Notes: generated by a model not told the origin, from the letters alone. DNA of 64,000 nt from Acidobacteriota bacterium (GCA_021805025.1 JAJZGF010000005.1:1-64000); one strand, 5' to 3'. Shown: positions 29,683 to 39,724, numbered from the stretch's first letter. Numbers and translations: made by a program.

Positions 29683-30771
29683 GTGATCCGCATGAAGTCG
29701 ATGGCAGGAATTCCGATTCTGGCGCTGATGACGGCGGCTGCAATTTCCTCCGCGGCACAGACAGCGCGCGAGGCGCAGCCGCCGCACCGCTGGGCCATTG
29801 TGCTCCACGGCGGCGCGGGCGTCATCGAGCGCGCATCCATGGACCCCAAAACGGAAGCCGCCTACCGCGCATCTCTGAAAGAAGCCATTGAAGCGGGCGC
29901 GAAGGTGCTGGACGGCGGTGGCTCGTCGCTCGATGCAATTGAGGCGTCGATCCACATCCTCGAAGACGATCCGCTCTTCAACGCGGGCCGCGGCGCGGTG
30001 TTTGCCGCCGATGGCAGGAACGAACTGGACGCGGCCATCATGGATGGCGCAACGCTGAAGGCCGGCGCCGTGGCCGGAGTCACGCGCACCCGGCATCCCA
30101 TCAGCCTGGCACGCGCCGTGATGGATAAATCTCAGTGGGTGATGCTCTCCGGGGACGGAGCCGACGCCTTCGCCGCGCACGTGGGGCTGGAACAGGTGGA
30201 CCCCAGCTTCTTCTTCACCGAGCGCCGCTGGCAGTCGCTGGTGCGCGAGTTGAAGAAGGAAGGCCTGCCCATTCCGCCGCGTCCAGCCGGTGCGCCGCCA
30301 CCGCCCGAGGCCTGGAACGATTCATTGCCCGAACCGCCGGACGCGCACAAATACGGCACCGTGGGCGTGGTCGCGCTCGACCGGCAAGGCAACATCGCCG
30401 CGGGCACTTCCACCGGGGGACTGACCGCCAAACGCTGGGGCCGCATCGGCGACTCGCCGATTATCGGCGCAGGCACCTATGCGTCCAATCAGTCCTGCGC
30501 CGTCTCCGCAACCGGCACGGGCGAGTACTTCATCCGGCTCGGCGTGGCGCGCGAAATCTGCAATCTGGTGTACTTCAGGCACATGCGTGTGCAGCAGGCC
30601 GCCGATGAGGTCATCCACAAGGAACTGGACGCTATCCACGGCGATGGCGGCGTCATCGCCATCACGCCCGATGGACAGATGGCCTGGAGCTTCAACACGT
30701 CAGGCATGTTTCGCGCCCGCATCGGCGAGGGCGGCAAGCTGGAAATTGGAGTCTACAGCGACGAGCCGTGA
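29683..30771 (+). CDS. Isoaspartyl peptidase / L-asparaginase (Ntn hydrolase), secreted
   Basis: Signal peptide then WAIVLHGGAGVIERASM; GTVGVVALDRQGNIAAGTSTGGLTAKRWGRIGDSPIIGAGTYA. Confidence 0.95.
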   Translation: MIRMKSMAGIPILALMTAAAISSAAQTAREAQPPHRWAIVLHGGAGVIERASMDPKTEAAYRASLKEAIEAGAKVLDGGGSSLDAIEASIHILEDDPLFNAGRGAVFAADGRNELDAAIMDGATLKAGAVAGVTRTRHPISLARAVMDKSQWVMLSGDGADAFAAHVGLEQVDPSFFFTERRWQSLVRELKKEGLPIPPRPAGAPPPPEAWNDSLPEPPDAHKYGTVGVVALDRQGNIAAGTSTGGLTAKRWGRIGDSPIIGAGTYASNQSCAVSATGTGEYFIRLGVAREICNLVYFRHMRVQQAADEVIHKELDAIHGDGGVIAITPDGQMAWSFNTSGMFRARIGEGGKLEIGVYSDEP

Positions 30772-30806
30772 GCCACATGCATCAGGACAAGCGCCCTGCC
30801 TCGCCC

Positions 30807-31430
30807 TCAATGCATCCCTAATTGAAGAATCCGCAGATACGTGCGCGGGCGCAGAACGTCTCCGTCGCTGGATTCGCTGTCATCCCATTGAAATTGCATC
30901 TGGCGAAATACCCACCGATCGCCGTCGCGGTCAAGAATCGCGGTGAAGCGCAGCGGCCGCTTTGACGGGCCAAAATGAACCACGCCTCCCGTTGCTACCC
31001 AGGCAACATCGCCGGAGGACCAGATATCTGCGCCGTCCACATCCAGCCGCACGTCTCCCCAGTATTGCCAGTCGCGTTGGACAAACGCCTCCACCGCTGG
31101 GTACCCGCGTGCCCACTCGTTAGAAGCGCCTTCGGTGCCCAGCGCCAGCGTATCGGCATTGCGGTCAAAGAGGGTGCCCATGAACGCATCCAGTTGCTGC
31201 GGATCGCGGTTGATGTACCCATCCTGGAAGGTGTGCAGTGCAGCCAGCACGCCCGCGCGCGCCTCGGGCGAGGCATCTCCCGGCGGCAACAGCCGCTGCA
31301 AGCGTACCGTCTCCGGCAACACTCTCCGCAAATGGATCGATGCGACGTAGCCGCCGGCAAAGCTGGAGAGCGCCAGTCCCAGACCGGCGCTTACCGTCAG
31401 AAGCTGCCTGCGTGTCGGCGTGAAGATCAT
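30807..31430 (-). CDS. SnoaL/NTF2-like secreted protein
   Basis: N-terminal RRQLLTVSAGLGLALSSFAGGY signal/anchor; WQYWGDVRLDVDGADIWSSGDVAWVATGGVVHF. Confidence 0.6.
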   Translation of the reverse strand: MIFTPTRRQLLTVSAGLGLALSSFAGGYVASIHLRRVLPETVRLQRLLPPGDASPEARAGVLAALHTFQDGYINRDPQQLDAFMGTLFDRNADTLALGTEGASNEWARGYPAVEAFVQRDWQYWGDVRLDVDGADIWSSGDVAWVATGGVVHFGPSKRPLRFTAILDRDGDRWVFRQMQFQWDDSESSDGDVLRPRTYLRILQLGMH

Positions 31431-31646
31431 AGGCCTTTCTCTGTTAAGTCGTGCGGGGCAATTCACACCGGCCCGCTCGATGCCCGCAGAGATGGCCGAT
31501 GGAGGACCCAACTCCGTAGGTATAGTTGGCTTTTCTTGGTCTGGAAATAGCACTTGTGTGGAATCCGCGCCGTGACGTGCAAATCGCCTGACCGCACTGC
31601 GCTCCACGGGCAGTGCCCAAGCGTTAAGGCCGCGGACTGAATAGGG

Positions 31647-33278
31647 TTAGCGTTGTGATGAGTCGGTGCCGGGCGCAGTGCCTCGTGCTTCGGCCTTCTG
31701 GGCCAGCACTTTGTGCGCGGTGTCTTCCAGCGCCTGCGCCTCGGGCAAAAAGCCCATGGCTTTCTGAATCATCGGGTCCCAGTCAGCCAGCACGCGCAGG
31801 CCCTGCAACTGGCCAAATTGGCTGCTGATGATCTGTTCCTTGATATTCACTTTGACCCAGTCCAGAACCCCGTTCAGGTCGGGCTCGGTCCACGGAATAT
31901 TCTGGCTCGTCAGAAAGCTCTTGAAATCCTTCAGCACCGCATCGTCTACCTGGAAGTTCTTGTCCACCGTATGGCTGGCAAGGTAAGAGGGAGCAAAGTG
32001 AAAGAAGGCCGACTTGTAGAGCAGTTGATCCTGGAAGTCGTTGTTCTTCGGGCTTTCGATCTTCTCATCCGGCGTGATGCCCCCGCCGCCATACACCGTA
32101 CGCCCGGAGTCTGTGAACTTGACCTCGCGATTCGTCGAGTTCGAGGGCAGCGCGCCGGCGTGGTTGTAGTAGTAGTCGTACAGCGAAACTCCGCTGTAGT
32201 TCCGCTGAATCAGCCGTCCCGACGGCGTGTAATAGTGGTAGGTCGTCAGCGCCAGCCCGGTGTTCTCGCTCAGATTGTAGACGGTCTGCACCAGCCCCTT
32301 GCCAAAGGTCGTCTCGCCCACAATCAGCGCGCGGTCGTGGTCCTGCAGCGCGCCGGAGACAATCTCGGCCGCCGATGCCGTGTTGCGGTTCACCAGCACA
32401 ACAATGGGAAAGGTCTTGCCGTCGTTGCCTTGCGTCGCCGTGTACACCTGATCGGGATAGGCGCGTCCGCGCTGCGAAACAATCGTCTGTCCCTTGGCAA
32501 GCAGGTGGTCGCACACTTCCACGGCCTGGCTCAGAAGGCCTCCGGGGTTGCCGCGCAGGTCAAAGACCAGCCCCTTCAGGTTGCCAAAGCCACTGATCGC
32601 ATCAATCACTTCCTGGCCCGTCGTCTCCTGGAACTGGGTCAGGTGGATATACCCGATACCCGGCCGGATCTCAAACGCCAGGTCCACGGATGGATGCGAA
32701 ATTTCATCGCGAATCAGGTCAAAGACCAGGGGCTTGGGCTGGCCTTCGCGGATCATCGTCACTTCGACGTGTGTGCCCTTGGGACCCTTCAGAGCCTTGG
32801 CCACCAGGTCAGAGGTCATCCCGTCGGCCGACTTCCCGTCGATCGCCGAGATCACATCGCCCGGCCGGATACCGGCCTTGTACGACGGCGTGCCCTCATA
32901 CGGCGTGATCACATACACTTTATTGCCCTGCTGCTGGATGACCATGCCCACGCCGTAGTAATGGCCGCGCTGGTCTTCCTGCATCCGCGCGTAGGCCTTC
33001 GGATCATAGAAATTCGAGTGCGGGTCCAGCACGCGCAGCATGCCGGGGATGGCCCCGTCGTAGATCGCCGTGTCCGCCTTGTCCCCGTGGATCGGCTCCG
33101 CGTAGTTCTGCTCCACCAGAGCGTAAACATTCGCGAAAGTCTTCAGGTTGTCACGAATCTGGCTCTCGTCTTCAGACGACTGCGCGCCCACCTTGCGCTG
33201 CATGACGCTGCCCACCAGGGCGCAAACCGTGAAAAAAATGGCGAGAGAAAAGAATGCCCGGCGGGCGCGGGGAGTCAT
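31647..33278 (-). CDS. S41 family C-terminal processing peptidase with PDZ domain
   Basis: SYKAGIRPGDVISAIDGKS PDZ; GLVFDLRGNPGGLLSQAVEV; VLVNRNTASAAEIVSGALQDHDRALIVGETTFGKG. Confidence 0.95.
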   Translation of the reverse strand: MTPRARRAFFSLAIFFTVCALVGSVMQRKVGAQSSEDESQIRDNLKTFANVYALVEQNYAEPIHGDKADTAIYDGAIPGMLRVLDPHSNFYDPKAYARMQEDQRGHYYGVGMVIQQQGNKVYVITPYEGTPSYKAGIRPGDVISAIDGKSADGMTSDLVAKALKGPKGTHVEVTMIREGQPKPLVFDLIRDEISHPSVDLAFEIRPGIGYIHLTQFQETTGQEVIDAISGFGNLKGLVFDLRGNPGGLLSQAVEVCDHLLAKGQTIVSQRGRAYPDQVYTATQGNDGKTFPIVVLVNRNTASAAEIVSGALQDHDRALIVGETTFGKGLVQTVYNLSENTGLALTTYHYYTPSGRLIQRNYSGVSLYDYYYNHAGALPSNSTNREVKFTDSGRTVYGGGGITPDEKIESPKNNDFQDQLLYKSAFFHFAPSYLASHTVDKNFQVDDAVLKDFKSFLTSQNIPWTEPDLNGVLDWVKVNIKEQIISSQFGQLQGLRVLADWDPMIQKAMGFLPEAQALEDTAHKVLAQKAEARGTAPGTDSSQR

Positions 33279-33559
33279 AGAAAGGAGAAACCTCCGGACG
33301 GCAGGTGCGACGGTCGCCGTGAAGGGGCCTCGCAGGGCGGTCTTAATCGCAAGTATACCACTGCGCTGTTAGACGCACTGCGGCGCGATTCGCTTCCCGC
33401 TCCTCCCCATCCGCCGTGCCGCGCCCGCGCAAAAGGTCCGAAAAGTACGCATTTTCTTCAGGATACCCGCCTCTTCCAACCTGCCGTCTGTCCCGTTGCC
33501 GCACCCTGCGTGCTCTGGTGGTAGCCTTCCTTTGTCAGTTAAAACAAAAGGGGGAAGTC

Positions 33560-36400
33560 ATGCGTTCTACCTTGCATTACTTGGTCACAATAGGAGCCGT
33601 TGTCAGCCTAACCCTAGGAGCAGCAGTGCAAAGTCCTTCCACGGCCCGCGCACAAGAGACACCGCAAGCCAAAACCGCCGCCGCAACCCGCGCCGCGCAA
33701 GCTGAACCGGAAGGCAATCCAGTTGCCGATCCTAAAGCCGTCGTCACTTTCGGCCACGCGCGCTTCACCGTCCTCACCCCGCAGCTCATCCGCATGGAGT
33801 GGTCTGTCGAAGACAAGTTCGAAGACCACGCCTCCTTCGTCTTCCTCAACCGCCGCCTGCCTGTGCCGAAATTTACGAAGTCCCAGCTCGGGATGAACGC
33901 CGGCCGGCAGCTCACCATCACGACCGACGCACTCACGCTCACCTATACGCCCACCGGCGACGGCCGCTTCACGCCCGCCAATCTCTCCATTGCGCTCACC
34001 GTGGACAACAAGTCTGTCATCTGGCATCCCGGCATCACCGATCCCGCCAATCTCCAGGGCACCACCCGCACCCTCGACGGCGCACTCGGCAGCAAGACCC
34101 GCGAACCCATCGGCGAGGGCCTCGTCTCTCGCTCCGGCTGGGCGCTGGTCGACGACTCCACCCGCCCGCTCTTTGACTCCGCCGACTTCCGCTTCCTGCA
34201 GGGCGAAAAATCCCCATGGCCCTGGGTCATCGAGCGGCCCGCAAGCGAGCAGCCCGGCTCCTACACGGACTGGTACTTCTTCGGCTACGGGCACGACTAC
34301 CGCGCCGCCCTCGGCGACTACGTCAAAGTCGCGGGCCGCATCCCTCTGCCGCCGCGCTTCGCCTTCGGCGCATGGTGGTCGCGCTACTGGGCCTACTCCG
34401 ATCAGGAAATCATGGAGATCATCCGCGGCTTCCGAGAGAACTCCACACCCCTCGATGTCTTCGTCATCGATATGGACTGGCACATCAACAACGAGCAGCT
34501 CAAGGCCGCCGGACAGGTCGATCAGTCCGGGCATGGCCTGGGCTGGTCCGGCTACACATGGAACAAGCTGCTCTTCCCCGATCCCACCCAATTCCTTGAC
34601 AGGCTCCACGCCGACGGCCTCAAAACCAGCCTCAATCTGCACCCCGCCTCCGGCGTCCAGCCCTGGGAGGCCGCCTATCCCGCCATGGCCAAAGCCATGG
34701 GCATCGACCCCGCGACGAAGAAGTACGTCCCGTTCGACATCACCAACAAGAAATACGCAACCAATTACATGAACATCCTCCATCATCCGCTGGAGAAGCA
34801 GGGAATCGACTTCTGGTGGCTCGACTGGCAGCAGGAGCCGACCACAAGCCTCCCCGGCGTTAACCCCACCTGGTGGCTCAACTACGTCCACTTCACCGAT
34901 CAGCAGCGCGAAGGCAAGCGCCCGCTGCTCTTCCATCGCTGGGGCGGCCTCGGCAATCACCGCTACCAGATCGGCTTCTCCGGCGACACCGTCTCCGTAT
35001 GGGATTCGCTCGCCTTCCAGCCCTGGTTCACCGCCACCGCCGCCAACGTCGGCTATGCGTACTGGAGCCACGACATCGGCGGCCACATGCCCGGCGCCGT
35101 CGAGCCCGAGCTCTACACCCGCTGGGTCCAGTTTGGAGCCTTCAGCCCCATCCTCCGCACCCACACCACCAAGAATCCCGAGTCCGAGCGCCGCATCTGG
35201 GCCTATCCCGAGCCCTACTCATCCATCCTGCGCTCCGCCTTCCAGCTCCGTTACGCCCTCCAGCCCTACATCTACACTGAGGCGCGCCGCACCTACGACA
35301 CCGGCGTCGCCTTCCTGCGCCCGCTTTACTACGACTGGCCCGAAGCCAACGAAGCCTACACCAGCAAGAGCGAATACCTCTTCGGCGATCAGATGCTGGT
35401 CGCGCCCGTCGTCACACCCTCCACCAAAGCCACCGGCCTCGCCGCCGAATCCGTCTGGCTCCCGGCAGGCGAATGGATCGAGTGGCCCACCGGCCGGCAC
35501 TTCACCGGCCCCGTCACACTCGACCGCAGCTTCTCCATCGACCAGACGCCTGTCTATCTGAAGGCAGGCGCCATCGTGCCCATGCAGCCGCCCATGCAGT
35601 ACACCGGCGAAAAGCCCGTGGACCCGCTCGTCGTCAACGTCTGGCCGCTCCAGCCCGGCGCAGCTTCCAGCTATTCCGTCTATGAGGACTCCGGCAAATC
35701 CGTCGACTATCAGCGCGGCGTCTTCACCCGCACGCCCATCAAGGCCACGCAGAGCGGCGACACGCTCAAGGTCGAAGTCGGCCCCGCCCAGATCGGACCT
35801 GGGGGCAGCTATCCCGGCATGATGAAGACACGCGCCTTTGAGCTGCGCCTCCCCGCCGACTGGCCGCCGGCATCGGTGACGGTAAACGGAGCGGCGGTAA
35901 AGCAGGCCGGACCGCTGGGGAAGAATGGCTGGAGCTTCCAGGGCAACACGCTCACCACCGTTGTCCCCGTCCCCGCGCAAAGCACGGCAAAGACGGTCAT
36001 CGTCGAGGTGCGCCGCGCAGCGGGCCTCACCGCGCGCCGCGGCGAGCTGGACGGCTTTGCCGGCTCCATCACCCGGCTGCGCGCAGCGTATGAAGCCCTG
36101 CAGCAGACCTGGCCCGTCTCTGGCCCGCCTGACCTGCTCATTGACGCGATGCAGACCGGCGACCGCCTCGGCTATCACCCCGAACGCGCCCAGGATGAGA
36201 TCGCCCACTTCCACCAGACCCTGCCGCAGGCCCAGTCCGCTGTCACCGCGCTTGGCCAAACCTTCAGTCAGCGCCTGGACGAGATGGCCCAGCGTGCGGC
36301 CAGGAGTCCCTTGCGCCCCGCCAACATGGAGCAGGAAAAGCAGCGCCGTCTTGACGCCCTGAATCGTGCCAAAGCAATGATGGCCGAAGCGAACCGGTAA
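33560..36400 (+). CDS. Secreted glycoside hydrolase family 31 with helical C-terminal extension
   Basis: FAFGAWWSRYWAYSDQEIMEIIRGFRENSTPLDVFVIDMDWH; FWWLDWQQ; YWSHDIGGH. Confidence 0.93.
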   Translation: MRSTLHYLVTIGAVVSLTLGAAVQSPSTARAQETPQAKTAAATRAAQAEPEGNPVADPKAVVTFGHARFTVLTPQLIRMEWSVEDKFEDHASFVFLNRRLPVPKFTKSQLGMNAGRQLTITTDALTLTYTPTGDGRFTPANLSIALTVDNKSVIWHPGITDPANLQGTTRTLDGALGSKTREPIGEGLVSRSGWALVDDSTRPLFDSADFRFLQGEKSPWPWVIERPASEQPGSYTDWYFFGYGHDYRAALGDYVKVAGRIPLPPRFAFGAWWSRYWAYSDQEIMEIIRGFRENSTPLDVFVIDMDWHINNEQLKAAGQVDQSGHGLGWSGYTWNKLLFPDPTQFLDRLHADGLKTSLNLHPASGVQPWEAAYPAMAKAMGIDPATKKYVPFDITNKKYATNYMNILHHPLEKQGIDFWWLDWQQEPTTSLPGVNPTWWLNYVHFTDQQREGKRPLLFHRWGGLGNHRYQIGFSGDTVSVWDSLAFQPWFTATAANVGYAYWSHDIGGHMPGAVEPELYTRWVQFGAFSPILRTHTTKNPESERRIWAYPEPYSSILRSAFQLRYALQPYIYTEARRTYDTGVAFLRPLYYDWPEANEAYTSKSEYLFGDQMLVAPVVTPSTKATGLAAESVWLPAGEWIEWPTGRHFTGPVTLDRSFSIDQTPVYLKAGAIVPMQPPMQYTGEKPVDPLVVNVWPLQPGAASSYSVYEDSGKSVDYQRGVFTRTPIKATQSGDTLKVEVGPAQIGPGGSYPGMMKTRAFELRLPADWPPASVTVNGAAVKQAGPLGKNGWSFQGNTLTTVVPVPAQSTAKTVIVEVRRAAGLTARRGELDGFAGSITRLRAAYEALQQTWPVSGPPDLLIDAMQTGDRLGYHPERAQDEIAHFHQTLPQAQSAVTALGQTFSQRLDEMAQRAARSPLRPANMEQEKQRRLDALNRAKAMMAEANR

Positions 36401-36417
36401 CCTCGCAGCACACCCAT

Positions 36418-36451
36418 CGCGGACGGCAAAGCACGCGCCGCGCCGTCCGCG
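36418..36451. terminator. Hairpin between convergent genes, probable terminator
   Basis: CGCGGACGGC (36418-36427)/GCCGTCCGCG (36442-36451) perfect 10-bp arms; no strong T-run. Confidence 0.5.
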
Positions 36452-36489
36452 GTCGATCCGGCATTATTGCCATTTTTCGATCCGACGGC

Positions 36490-37005
36490 TCAAGCCTTCT
36501 GCATGAAGGCCGGAACTTCATCCGCGCTCGGTCCCCAACTGGCAGGCACGGCAATATCGAGCAGACGCAGATAGACGCTGAACTGGCCGCGATGCTGGTA
36601 CCAGTGGTTCAGCATCACGTCGCGCAAGAACTGGCCGCGCGGCATCGCCAGCACTTCCCGGTCGCCCGCAACCAGCCTCCAGGTCTCACGCAGGGCCGCA
36701 TCGTCGAAGCGCGGCAGCGCCTCCCGCACCGCGGCAATGCTTTCCTCAAAGGTCGAGAGCACTTCGCTGACGCTTGCCGGCTGCGGAAAAGCGAAGTCCG
36801 GCGCAGGCGCCGGATTCTTCTGCGCCGCGCGCACCACGCTCCCCGGCACAAGCGCCAGGTGATACGCCAGTTGTCCCGCCGTCATCGACTTCACATGCGG
36901 CTTCCACAGCAACTTCTCCTCAGGAAGCCTCTCAAGAAACTTCCGCGTCACCGGCGCCTGTACCTCAAACTCAGCAAGATAAGTCTGTGCAATCGGCACG
37001 TCCAT
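36490..37005 (-). CDS. DinB family protein
   Basis: MDVPIAQTYLAEFEVQAPVTRKFLERLPEEKLLWKPHVKSMTAGQLAYHLA...LRDVMLNHWYQHRGQFSVYLRLL. Confidence 0.9.
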   Translation of the reverse strand: MDVPIAQTYLAEFEVQAPVTRKFLERLPEEKLLWKPHVKSMTAGQLAYHLALVPGSVVRAAQKNPAPAPDFAFPQPASVSEVLSTFEESIAAVREALPRFDDAALRETWRLVAGDREVLAMPRGQFLRDVMLNHWYQHRGQFSVYLRLLDIAVPASWGPSADEVPAFMQKA

Positions 37006-37046
37006 CCTCCTCTCCGGGTTCGTGTTGCGTTCAGGCCATCGCCGCG

Positions 37047-37502
37047 CTAGCTGCGCTGCGTCTCCGCGCGCTTCCGCACCTGTTCGTGAATGTATCCCCA
37101 TCCCACCGAGACGCCCTTCCGGTGGTCTTCCAGGATCAATCCAAAGCCGGCGTGCTGAAACTCAATCACCGTCTCTCCGTTCTCCTCGCGGAGCCGATAT
37201 TGCACGTTATTGGCAACCGGGTACGACATAAACAGCGGGCCAGTCATCTCCAGCAGCGTCGGCCTCTTGATCGCCTGCACGTTGCCCCAGAAGTGGCCAT
37301 TCCCGTCGCCCAGGTCGCGGAACCACCGCCCCCCCGGCCACGCCTCCAGCTTCAAGGGCATCGCTGTCCCGTCCGGCCGTTCGTTCAGGGGACCAAGCTG
37401 CTCCAGCAATGCCGCGAATGTGGTCTCGATCGATGCGCGAACACGAACCTCCTGCTTCACGCTCAGTGTCATGTCTTCAATGTTGACAGGGGCTTCAATC
37501 AT
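37047..37502 (-). CDS. SRPBCC/AHSA1 domain protein
   Basis: LSVKQEVRVRASIETTFAALLEQLGP...GRWFRDLGDGNGHFWGNVQAIKRP. Confidence 0.8.
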   Translation of the reverse strand: MIEAPVNIEDMTLSVKQEVRVRASIETTFAALLEQLGPLNERPDGTAMPLKLEAWPGGRWFRDLGDGNGHFWGNVQAIKRPTLLEMTGPLFMSYPVANNVQYRLREENGETVIEFQHAGFGLILEDHRKGVSVGWGYIHEQVRKRAETQRS

Positions 37503-37525
37503 TGTTTTCTCCTCGGTTTGTGGGT

Positions 37526-37864
37526 TCATTTGGATTCCTGAGCTGCCGCACGCTCGGCTCGCTCCTTCACGCGGATCAACTGATGGCTCCAATACCGCTC
37601 GAACGCCGCTGCCCACTCGTGCAACGGCCGGATCGCTTCGGCGTTGGTTCGATAGAACTTCCTGCGTCCATCGCACCGCACCCGCACCAGTCCTACGTCC
37701 CGCAGTACCCGCAGGTGCTTTGACACCGACGGCTGGTCAAGGCGCAGTTCGGCCACAATCTCGTTCACGGGCCGCTCCCGCACGATCAGCAGAGTCAGAA
37801 TCTCGCGCCGCCTCGGCTCGGCAATCGCGTTAAATGCATCGGACGTGGTCGCTGCTCGTGCCAT
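37526..37864 (-). CDS. ArsR family winged-helix regulator
   Basis: AFNAIAEPRRREILTLLIVRERPVNEIVAELRLDQPSVSKHLRVLRDVGLVRVR. Confidence 0.92.
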   Translation of the reverse strand: MARAATTSDAFNAIAEPRRREILTLLIVRERPVNEIVAELRLDQPSVSKHLRVLRDVGLVRVRCDGRRKFYRTNAEAIRPLHEWAAAFERYWSHQLIRVKERAERAAAQESK

Positions 37865-37978
37865 GCCGAAACATTACATTCCCATATAGGAATATGTCAA
37901 GCGATATTTTATTGCTGCGCGCAAAATTTCGTGTATACGTTTGCAGAGCACCGCCGCGCAGCGTTACCATGCCGCCTT

Positions 37979-39709
37979 ATGAAAAATCTCGTCTGTGGTC
38001 TTTCTCTGCTGCTGCTCTCTGCGCCGCTTGTGCTGGCGCAAAGCTCCGCCGCCGATCCCTACGCCCCCACCCTTGGCGTCAATTGCGCGGCCACCGGCGA
38101 CGGGTCTTCGTCGCCGGGGTGTAAATCCGCCGCGGAAATCGACAATGAATGGCAGCAATCCGTCGCCAAATACGACGCAGAGCGCGCCCGCCTGCTCGCC
38201 GACGAACTGAAGCAGCAAAACGACGGCCCTTTCCGCGCCGACTGGGCCTCGCTTGAAAAGTACCAGCAGCCGCAGTGGTACAAGGATGCCAAGTTCGGTA
38301 TCTTCATCCACTGGGGCGTCTACTCCGTGCCTGCCGCGGAAAACGAGTGGTATCCGCGCAACATGTACCACCCCGGCGATGGCGCATATAAAGACTTCCA
38401 GGCCCGCTTCGGCCACAATGGCGAAGGGTGCAGCGGGGCCCCCGCGGACAGGTCTTCGTCCGCGGGGTGTAAGGGCTACAAGGACCTCATCCCGCTCTTC
38501 CGCGCCCAGCACTTTGACGCCACCGCCTGGGCCGCGCTCTTCAAGGAGTCCGGCGCGCAATACGTCGTTCCCGTAGCCGAGCACCACGACGGCTTCTCCA
38601 TGTACGACTCCGGCCTCAGCGACTGGACCGTCGTCAAAATGGGTCCCAAGCGCGATACCCTCGGCGAACTCGCCAAGGCCATACGAGCGCAGGGCCTCCA
38701 CTTTGGCCTCAGCTCCCATCGCGTCGAACATAACTTCTTCTATGACGGCGGCCGCGCCATCCGCTCTGACGTGAATGATCCGAAGAATGCCTCACTCTAC
38801 GGCCCCGCGCACCAGTGGCTCAGCGGCAAGGGCGGCCTCACCAATGACTGGACCTACGTCAGCGATGCCTGGGCCAGCGACTGGCTCGCCCGCGACACCG
38901 AACTCGTCCAGAAGTATCACCCTGAGATCGTCTACTTTGACTGGTGGATCGGCCAGCCCGCCATGCGGCACGCCGTCACACGCTTCGCCGCCTTCTACTA
39001 CAACTACGCAGCCGCCCACGGCTACACCGGCGTCATCAACTTCAAGGATTACGCGATGGACTACCCCGCCGCCGTGCAGGACTTCGAGCGCGGTCAGCAG
39101 GACCACATCGTCCCCCAGCACTGGCAGACCGATACCTCCATCAGCAACAAAAGCTGGGGCTACATCGAGCACGATACCTTCAAGACGCCCGACTTCCTCG
39201 TCCGTCAGCTCGTTGACATCGTGAGCAAGAACGGCAACCTGCTGCTCAACTTCGGCCCGCGTTCCGACGGCACAATTCCGGACGAAGTCCAGACCACGCT
39301 CCGCGCCATGGGCGCATGGCTCAAGGTCAACGGCGAAGCGATCTACGGCACAACGCCATGGACCACCTTCGGCGAAGGCCCCACCAAAGTCGAGGCCGGC
39401 GCCTTCCACGACACAGACACCAAGCCCTATACGCCGGAAGATTTCCGCTTCACCGCGAAAGGCGGCACGGTCTACGCCATCGGCATGGCCTGCCCTGCGA
39501 AGAGCGGAGAGATAGCCGGAAAAGCCGTCATCCACTCCCTCGGATGGGCGCATGAGGGGGCATCGCTGCCTGTCGCTTCCATCACGCTGCTCGGCTCCAA
39601 TGAAAAGGTGGCATGGACCCAGGGCGCCGACGCGCTCGCGGTCACTCTGCCCGCGGACACAGTCTGCACGTACGCCTATGCGCTCAAGCTCACGCCCGCG
39701 GCAAAGTAA
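37979..39709 (+). CDS. Secreted alpha-L-fucosidase, glycoside hydrolase family 29
   Basis: WYKDAKFGIFIHWGVYSVPAAENEWYPRNMY; VYFDWWIGQP; NGNLLLNFGPRSDG. Confidence 0.93.
   Translation: MKNLVCGLSLLLLSAPLVLAQSSAADPYAPTLGVNCAATGDGSSSPGCKSAAEIDNEWQQSVAKYDAERARLLADELKQQNDGPFRADWASLEKYQQPQWYKDAKFGIFIHWGVYSVPAAENEWYPRNMYHPGDGAYKDFQARFGHNGEGCSGAPADRSSSAGCKGYKDLIPLFRAQHFDATAWAALFKESGAQYVVPVAEHHDGFSMYDSGLSDWTVVKMGPKRDTLGELAKAIRAQGLHFGLSSHRVEHNFFYDGGRAIRSDVNDPKNASLYGPAHQWLSGKGGLTNDWTYVSDAWASDWLARDTELVQKYHPEIVYFDWWIGQPAMRHAVTRFAAFYYNYAAAHGYTGVINFKDYAMDYPAAVQDFERGQQDHIVPQHWQTDTSISNKSWGYIEHDTFKTPDFLVRQLVDIVSKNGNLLLNFGPRSDGTIPDEVQTTLRAMGAWLKVNGEAIYGTTPWTTFGEGPTKVEAGAFHDTDTKPYTPEDFRFTAKGGTVYAIGMACPAKSGEIAGKAVIHSLGWAHEGASLPVASITLLGSNEKVAWTQGADALAVTLPADTVCTYAYALKLTPAAK
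38090..38124 (+). repeat. Palindromic element inside GH29 coding sequence, copy 1
   Basis: CCGGCGACG-GGTCTT-CGTCGCCGG followed by GGTGTAAA; compare copy 2. Confidence 0.7.
38432..38474 (+). repeat. Palindromic element inside GH29 coding sequence, copy 2
   Basis: CCCCGCGGAC-AGGTCTTC-GTCCGCGGGG followed by TGTAAG; shares loop GGTCTTCGTC and tail GGGGTGTAA with copy 1 while arms differ with compensation. Confidence 0.75.
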
Positions 39710-39724
39710 TTAGTTCGCGCCTTA

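Noticed and set aside
31713-33524. 603-aa + strand ORF over the S41 peptidase
   Set aside because: Antisense shadow of a well-supported gene
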